NCBI GenBank assembly: GCA_045611785.1
Contig: JAZKXV010000004.1
Location: forward strand, 1-64,000
DNA: 64,000 nucleotides
DNA from: JAFTYO01 sp045611785
Lineage (GTDB): Bacteria; Pseudomonadota; Alphaproteobacteria; RF32; CAG-239
Direction: 5' to 3'
The notes below the pieces were generated by a model. It saw nothing but the letters and a program-made list of their open reading frames with translations, was not told the origin of the DNA and made no database searches. The translations under genes and the position numbers were made by a program. This document shows, piece after piece, positions 58,963 to 64,000 of this stretch. Numbering within the stretch: position 1 is the first letter of the stretch; every line of letters begins with the position of its first letter.

Positions 58963-61710
58963 ATGAAAAAAAAAGTGTGCCTTATTGATGGTTCCGGATA
59001 TATATTTAGAGCTTTTTACGCTTTACCGATGTTAACCTCACCACAGGGTGTTCCGGTAAATGCCGTGTTAGGCTTTATGAACATGTTTATGCGCTTAACC
59101 GCAAAAATAGAATGTGACTATTGCTTGGTTTTGTTTGACGCTAAAAGACAGAACTATCGCAATGAAATATATGCAGACTATAAAGGTACACGAAAAGAAA
59201 CTCCAACGGAACTTATTCCTCAATTTCCTATTATTCATAAAGCTGTTGAAATTTTAAATTTAAATCATCTAGAAATGGAAGGCTTTGAAGCAGATGATTT
59301 GATTGCAACTTATGCGAAAAAAGCAACAGATAACGGATATGAAGTTGTGGTTGTCTCAGCCGATAAAGATTTAATGCAACTTATAAGACCGGGGGTTGAG
59401 TTTTATGACAGTATGAAAGATAAGTTTTTCACTCCGGAAGATGTAAAAGAAAAATTTGGTGTATATCCTGATAAAGTAGTAGATGTGCAAGCTCTTGCCG
59501 GCGATTCGATTGATAATGTTCCAGGTGTTCCGGGCATCGGTTTAAAAACTGCGGCTGAGTTAATAAATCAGTTCGGCTCATTGGAAGATGTCTTAAACAG
59601 AGCAACTGAAATTAAGCAAAATAAACGTCGTGAAACGTTACTTTCAAATATTGAAAACGCTCGAATTTCTAAACAATTGGTCGAACTAAAGCAAGATGTT
59701 AATGTTGAAAAAGACATAGAAAGCTATGCATGCAAAGCCCCAAAACTGGAAGATGTGATGGAGTTTGTCGATGAATATGGCTTGAAAAGTCTTAAAAGCA
59801 GAGTCGAAAAGTGGGTGTCTGAGCAGAGAAGCCGTTGTGGAGAAGCTGTAGAAGAGATTAAAGAAGTTGTTAAAAGATACGAGCTTGTACAAGATGAGCA
59901 AACATTAAAAACATGGTATGAAAATATTATTAAAGCACAAAAAGTAGCTATTGACACCGAAACAACAGGATTAAGTTATTTAAATGATAAAATTGTAGGG
60001 TTTTCAATGGCAACTGATGAGGGGCAGGCTTGTTATGTGCCAATTTCACATAAATCTACGACTTCTTCAGCAGATTTATTTGGAAATACTGATATTCAAG
60101 TTATTAAACAGCTGCCAATAGATATCATCAAAAAATATTTAAAACCAATTTTAGAGAGTAAATCAGTATTAAAAATTGGTCATAACATAAAGTTTGATAT
60201 GCATTTTTTATCACAGATAGTAGGCGAAGAAACATCAATTTTTCCGATAGAAGACACTGCTATTTTATCATATAATTTAGATAGTTCAGAGCATGGTCAT
60301 GGTTTAGATGAGTTAGCAGATATTTTCTTAAATTATCAAACAATAAAATATGAAGATGTTTGTGGAAGTGGTAAAAATAAAATAAGTTTTGATTATGTTA
60401 GTTTAGATAAAGCATTAGAATATGCTGCAGAAGATGCTGATATAACTTTAAGATTGTATAATTTATTAAAACCAAGACTAATTTTGGAAAAAAAGGTTGC
60501 AGTTTATGAAAATTTTGACAGACCGTTAATCTCGATTCTAAAAGATATGGAAGAAAATGGTATCATGCTTGATACAAAAGCTTTAATATCGCTTAATTCA
60601 GATTTTGAACGCCAAATTAAAGTGCTTGAACAAGAAATATATCAGATTGCCGGTGAAGAATTTAATTTGAGCTCACCTAAACAAATTGGTGAGATATTAT
60701 ATGTTAAAATGGGCATAAAAGGTAAGAAAAATGCATCAGGAAGTTTTCAAACCGGAGCAGATATATTAGAAGACTTGGCAGAAGAACATTTAATTGCAGA
60801 AAAAATTTTGCAATGGAGAGGTTTGGCAAAGCTTAAGTCAACATATACAAGCGCATTGCTTTCTTTAATGGATAAAAACCATAGAGTTCATACAACATTT
60901 AATCAAACGGTTGTAAACACCGGACGTTTGGCATCTTCAAACCCTAATTTGCAAAACATTCCAATAAGAACTGAAGATGGTAAAAAAATAAGGCAGTGTT
61001 TTATAGCAAAAGAAGGTCATAAAATTATTGCTGCAGACTATTCTCAGGTAGAATTAAGGCTTTTGGCTGCGGTGGCAGATGTAAAAGCATTAAAACAAGC
61101 ATTTTTGCAAGGGGTGGATATTCATACATCAACAGCCTCTCAGGTGTTTGGTGTTGATATTAAAGATGTCGATTCTTCTATGAGAAGACATGCAAAAGCA
61201 ATAAATTTTGGCATTGTATATGGCATATCTCAATATGGGTTAGCAAAACAAATAGGAACAACTCCTGCACAAGCAGCAAAATATATAGAATCCTATTTTG
61301 CAAACATGCCCGAAATTAAAGAATATATGGCTCAAACTGTGGCTTTTGCTCATGCAAACGGCTATGTTTTAACCCCATTTGGCAGAAAATGTTCGGTTTT
61401 AGGCATAAATGATAAAAACAAAAGGATAGTTTCATTTGCTGAGCGAGCAGCTATAAATGCTCCAATTCAAGGTGGGGCTGCAGATATAATTAAATTAGCA
61501 ATGAAACAAATTGCACATACGTTAAAAGAAAAGGGTTTAAAAACAAAAATGTTATTACAAGTGCATGACGAACTTGTATTTGAAGCTCCGATTGAAGAAG
61601 TTGAAAATGTTAAATGTTTAATAAAAGAAATAATGGAAAAATCGGCAGATTTTGCCATTCCTTTTGAAGCAGCAGTTGAGGTTGGAGATAATTGGGCTGA
61701 AGCTCATTAA
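58963..61710 (+). CDS. polA: DNA polymerase I
   Basis: 915 residues with all three domains. The 5' nuclease (1-290) has LIDGSGYIFRAFYALP and DADDLIATYAKK-like EGFEADDLIATYAK. The 3'-5' exonuclease (about 320-500) is intact: AIDTETTGLSYL (near 329), GHNIKFDMHFL, and YAAEDADITLRL. The polymerase has motif A IIAADYSQVELR (about 688), motif B RRHAKAINFGIVYG and motif C LLQVHDELVFE (about 864). It matures Okazaki fragments and fills repair gaps. GGAAGG lies 8 bases before the ATG. It is encoded alone, divergent from the PBP. Confidence 0.98.
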   Translation: MKKKVCLIDGSGYIFRAFYALPMLTSPQGVPVNAVLGFMNMFMRLTAKIECDYCLVLFDAKRQNYRNEIYADYKGTRKETPTELIPQFPIIHKAVEILNLNHLEMEGFEADDLIATYAKKATDNGYEVVVVSADKDLMQLIRPGVEFYDSMKDKFFTPEDVKEKFGVYPDKVVDVQALAGDSIDNVPGVPGIGLKTAAELINQFGSLEDVLNRATEIKQNKRRETLLSNIENARISKQLVELKQDVNVEKDIESYACKAPKLEDVMEFVDEYGLKSLKSRVEKWVSEQRSRCGEAVEEIKEVVKRYELVQDEQTLKTWYENIIKAQKVAIDTETTGLSYLNDKIVGFSMATDEGQACYVPISHKSTTSSADLFGNTDIQVIKQLPIDIIKKYLKPILESKSVLKIGHNIKFDMHFLSQIVGEETSIFPIEDTAILSYNLDSSEHGHGLDELADIFLNYQTIKYEDVCGSGKNKISFDYVSLDKALEYAAEDADITLRLYNLLKPRLILEKKVAVYENFDRPLISILKDMEENGIMLDTKALISLNSDFERQIKVLEQEIYQIAGEEFNLSSPKQIGEILYVKMGIKGKKNASGSFQTGADILEDLAEEHLIAEKILQWRGLAKLKSTYTSALLSLMDKNHRVHTTFNQTVVNTGRLASSNPNLQNIPIRTEDGKKIRQCFIAKEGHKIIAADYSQVELRLLAAVADVKALKQAFLQGVDIHTSTASQVFGVDIKDVDSSMRRHAKAINFGIVYGISQYGLAKQIGTTPAQAAKYIESYFANMPEIKEYMAQTVAFAHANGYVLTPFGRKCSVLGINDKNKRIVSFAERAAINAPIQGGAADIIKLAMKQIAHTLKEKGLKTKMLLQVHDELVFEAPIEEVENVKCLIKEIMEKSADFAIPFEAAVEVGDNWAEAH

Positions 61711-61739
61711 AAAAATATCAAAAATAATGTAAAAAAGAC

Positions 61740-61768
61740 TTGACGAGTGGAAAATGATAGTGTAAATA
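61740..61768 (+). promoter_or_regulatory. Promoter of tRNA-Ser
   Basis: TTGACG (61740-61745), 17 bases, TAAATA (61763-61768), about 54 bases before the tRNA. Confidence 0.6.
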
Positions 61769-61822
61769 GGTGCAGGTAAAGTGATTTATGAAGTTAAAAA
61801 GTTGCTTTTACATTGTATATAT

Positions 61823-61912
61823 GGAGAGATGGCAGAGCGGTTTAATGCAGCGGTCTTGAAAACCGTCGTAGGTGCGAGCCTACCGTGAGTTCGAATCTCA
61901 CTCTCTCCGCCA
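61823..61912 (+). tRNA. tRNA-Ser (anticodon TGA), CCA encoded
   Basis: 90 bases with a long variable arm (GTAGGTGCGAGCCTAC), acceptor GGAGAGA / TCTCTCC, anticodon loop CTTGAAA, T-loop TTCGAAT, discriminator G and an encoded CCA. A terminator follows at 61922. Confidence 0.97.
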
Positions 61913-61921
61913 CTTATTTTG

Positions 61922-61944
61922 AAGGGCTTTAAGCCCTTTTTTTT
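61922..61944 (+). terminator. Terminator of tRNA-Ser
   Basis: AAGGGC / GCCCTT with a TTTAA loop, then a run of six further T. Confidence 0.85.
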
Positions 61945-61968
61945 GTATCTTGTTTAAGGATAGAATTT

Positions 61969-62409
61969 ATGAAAGTCTATATTTTAGCAATTGGTAAATG
62001 TAAAAAAAACAGTCCTGAGAGTTTGATTATTGCAGAATATGTAAAACGTTCGGGATGGGATATAATCATCAAAGAAAAAGACAATTCTACCCAAGAAGAT
62101 GAGGCAAAATTTTTACAACAGTCGATTCCTTCGGGCGCAAAAGTGATAGTTCTTGATGAACGTGGTGAAAACCTTAAAAGTCAAGAACTTGCAAAAAAAA
62201 TTGAAAATTGGCAATTAAACGGATGCTCTGAAATATGTTTTTTAATTGGTGGAGCTGATGGCCATTTAGAACAAACACGAAATAAGGCAAATTTGCTTCT
62301 TTCATTCGGAAAATTAACATTGCCACACATATTAATGAGAGCTGTTTTGACAGAGCAGATATATCGAATTCAAACCATTATTAATGGACATCCTTATCAT
62401 AGAGAATAA
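61969..62409 (+). CDS. rlmH: 23S rRNA pseudouridine-1915 N3-methyltransferase
   Basis: 146 residues. The SPOUT methyltransferase core includes KVIVLDERGENLKSQELA (about 58-75), ICFLIGGADGHLEQTR with the SAM-binding glycine loop, and the C-terminal knot SFGKLTLPHILMRAVLTEQIYR and NGHPYHRE, which is nearly invariant in RlmH. It methylates pseudouridine 1915 in helix 69 of assembled 70S ribosomes. It is preceded by the tRNA-Ser terminator and followed by the unusual downstream region. A short AAGGA lies before the ATG. Confidence 0.96.
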   Translation: MKVYILAIGKCKKNSPESLIIAEYVKRSGWDIIIKEKDNSTQEDEAKFLQQSIPSGAKVIVLDERGENLKSQELAKKIENWQLNGCSEICFLIGGADGHLEQTRNKANLLLSFGKLTLPHILMRAVLTEQIYRIQTIINGHPYHRE

Positions 62410-62424
62410 TATAAATAAAATTTC

Positions 62425-62453
62425 TAGACAAATTATTTTTTGTATGTTATATT
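62425..62453 (+). promoter_or_regulatory. Candidate promoter ahead of the terminal ORF
   Basis: TAGACA (62425-62430), 17 bases, TATATT (62448-62453). It is host-like in form, but the ORF starts 118 bases downstream. Confidence 0.4.
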
Positions 62454-62570
62454 GAAACTACAAATAAGTAATTCTGTATAAAATTTTGTTTACTATTATC
62501 TCAGCTTTAGATTCTTTAAAGTTTTGAGATTTCATATATAAGATATATTAACACATTAATTATATTCATT

Positions 62571-64000
62571 ATGAGATTTATTGAAAATTTGAAAGAGCGC
62601 GCAGCTTATCCAGGCGCTAGAACCATGGCAAAAGTTTTCCCTCAGTTTGTAATTAAGCACAACATTCTGAAGGAGTTCTACAACGCAGATGAGTTTCTTC
62701 CAAATCTCAAGCAGCAGATCAAGGCAATCGACAATATGTCGACCGATGAGATTTCTGCAAGAGTCTGGGACTCGGAGGCTTACGAGTACATCTTTGGTGT
62801 CAAGGAGAAGTTCTGGTCTCCTCTCACTGACAGAGAGTTTTACAACCTCATCGGTCAAAAGAGCACTATCATAAAGGCTGTGAAAGCCGGTGTGAAGTTC
62901 AGCCTTTCTCAGATGCAGGTAATTGTGCAACGCCATGGCATTAAAAGCCTGGTTAAGCATGAAGAACTGATGCCACTGGTGCGTACGGTTGTAAGTGATT
63001 ATCTCTCTCGTGAGCATGATGCAGAGAAGATTATCAACCAGATCGCTAACCTCGATGAGCTCAAGGAGCTGTATTCGCAGTATGTGCAAACTAGAACCTG
63101 TAGCATGACAATGCCTGTATCAGTAATCGCAGTGAGACTCGAGTACATATTCTCGACAGAGTTCTTGAAGACGAGCGCAACCGGTACACTTAAGCATGTG
63201 GTATACAACCCAAGTGCTTATAGCGAGGAGGCTCTGTGGCTTTCATTGTCGTTGTGGAACATCAACGACCACAAAGTGTTCTCAGCTGTCAATAGAAAGT
63301 TGAAGAACATCTTGAGCTACTGCTGTCGAGATTGGTCTCAGGAAGTACTTTTAGCTCTCTATGGCTCTAATCTGATGCATGACTTTTCTGCAAAGTATGC
63401 TATCTATCAGCAGCTGGAGCAGAAGAACTTCGGTTCTCTCTTGGGTGGAGCTAGGAATCTGTCGGAAACTTTCAGTGCGTACACGGAGTTTAGAAAACTT
63501 CCAAAGTGTGAGCAGGATAGTTATGCGGCAGACATGGCTAACAAGATCATCTCAAAGATGAGTACAAAGGAGCATGGCTTCCTCTACGTGGAAGAGTGGA
63601 GCTATGAGTGGTTCGTTCAGTTCCTGAACAAGGGAATCTTCTCTAAGGAGCAAAGAACAATTGTCCTTAAGGCAATTGCAGTCGGCAAGCTGATGACTGA
63701 AGAGATGTTTGAGCAACTCTCAGATGTCGAGAAATCAGATGTGATGCGTGAACTAGAGCTTTTGTCTCAGTTCGAGCTTGTGCATCATGATAGCAAGTCT
63801 GTGATTGAGAACAAGATCGTCCTCTTCCCAGAGGTTGAGGAGTTCCTTTTCTCGCAGTCATACGCTGTGTATCAGAAGTTCTTTGAGGAGTATGTAGTTA
63901 TGACACGTCTCTCAATGAGAGCGTTCAAGACTATGTTCTCTAACAGCACAATGAGCGTTGAGTTCCTTCGCTCATATGTTGCAAGGTACGGCTTGGATGA
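62571..64000 (+). CDS. Long unknown ORF, foreign composition, 3' end missing
   Basis: One frame is open for 476 codons from the ATG at 62571 to the end of the window. Codon choice (AAG, GAG, CTC, ATC, CTG common) and higher GC differ sharply from every gene upstream, which prefer AAA, GAA, TTA and ATT. No Shine-Dalgarno precedes the ATG; the upstream 50 bases are A/T only. The product is mostly helical, rich in Leu, Glu, Lys and aromatic residues, starting MRFIENLKERAAYPGARTM, with no signal peptide, membrane segment or motif I can name. It may belong to a phage or other mobile element, or to another genome joined by assembly. The open frame and consistent codon bias make it a real coding sequence. 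Confidence 0.6.
   Translation, partial: MRFIENLKERAAYPGARTMAKVFPQFVIKHNILKEFYNADEFLPNLKQQIKAIDNMSTDEISARVWDSEAYEYIFGVKEKFWSPLTDREFYNLIGQKSTIIKAVKAGVKFSLSQMQVIVQRHGIKSLVKHEELMPLVRTVVSDYLSREHDAEKIINQIANLDELKELYSQYVQTRTCSMTMPVSVIAVRLEYIFSTEFLKTSATGTLKHVVYNPSAYSEEALWLSLSLWNINDHKVFSAVNRKLKNILSYCCRDWSQEVLLALYGSNLMHDFSAKYAIYQQLEQKNFGSLLGGARNLSETFSAYTEFRKLPKCEQDSYAADMANKIISKMSTKEHGFLYVEEWSYEWFVQFLNKGIFSKEQRTIVLKAIAVGKLMTEEMFEQLSDVEKSDVMRELELLSQFELVHHDSKSVIENKIVLFPEVEEFLFSQSYAVYQKFFEEYVVMTRLSMRAFKTMFSNSTMSVEFLRSYVARYGLD

Noticed and set aside
62556..63089. 177-codon minus-strand ORF in the terminal region
   Set aside because: The plus-strand frame is open for the whole 1.43 kb and has the consistent codon bias; the minus frame is its shadow.

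Overview
The window is AT-rich (roughly one third GC by eye), uses the standard bacterial code, and reads as a chromosome segment of an alphaproteobacterium, probably an uncultured host-associated lineage. The clade markers are GapR (DUF2312), the DUF2066-PerM pair, the SPOR protein-nagZ-tatA cluster, a family 5 uracil-DNA glycosylase, and the rpsP-rimM-trmD-rplS order. No taxonomic search was possible, so the placement rests on gene content.

Layout. 1-3000 is an accessory patch: the 3' part of a PD-(D/E)XK-like nuclease gene, a probable arfA ribosome-rescue gene whose terminator lies inside its reading frame, a small phage-type ORF, ankyrin-like remnants, an orphan gene and tRNA-Thr(TGT) with a partial copy of its 3' end nearby. 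3.2-4.2 kb carries a glycosyltransferase. 4.4-5.7 kb is rplK-rplA with an L1-type leader. 5.8-8.0 kb (minus) is SPOR protein-nagZ-tatA. 8.1-11.4 kb has xthA, an S41 protease, rpmG and xerC. 11.5-16 kb is a surface/accessory block: a repeat protein, a GT2, a Stealth phosphotransferase and an unknown protein. 16.4-24.8 kb is rpoB-rpoC, detached from rplK-rplA. 25-28.5 kb is ffh-rpsP-rimM-trmD-rplS, with a structured ffh leader. 28.6-35 kb holds pta-ackA, DUF2066-perM, gapR and pyk.

35.1-36.4 kb is a compact stress regulon: a one-membrane-segment protein, an ECF sigma factor and a Spy/CpxP-like periplasmic protein behind a near-consensus ECF promoter. The parts match the CnrY-CnrH-CnrX metal-sensing set, although this is an inference. 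36.4-40.3 kb has a broken EamA transporter, a UDP-glucose dehydrogenase, a ferritin-like/VIT protein and a secreted repeat protein. 40.3-53.5 kb has mutS, a PhoR-like kinase, a MATE pump, a choline-kinase-like protein divergent from a DMT permease, a DsbD/ScsB-like reductase, a CDP-alcohol phosphatidyltransferase, udg, an outer-membrane barrel and an MsbA-like exporter. 53.6-58.8 kb is an envelope block: FtsB-like protein, M23 peptidase, bactofilin, smpB, a pilin-like protein and a class A PBP. 59-62.4 kb has polA, tRNA-Ser(TGA) and rlmH.

From about 62,570 to the end one uninterrupted frame of at least 476 codons has clearly different base and codon use. It is either foreign (phage-like) DNA or an assembly join. 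The best candidates for unusual biology are the arfA gene with its in-frame terminator, the ECF triad, the ffh leader RNA and this terminal ORF.
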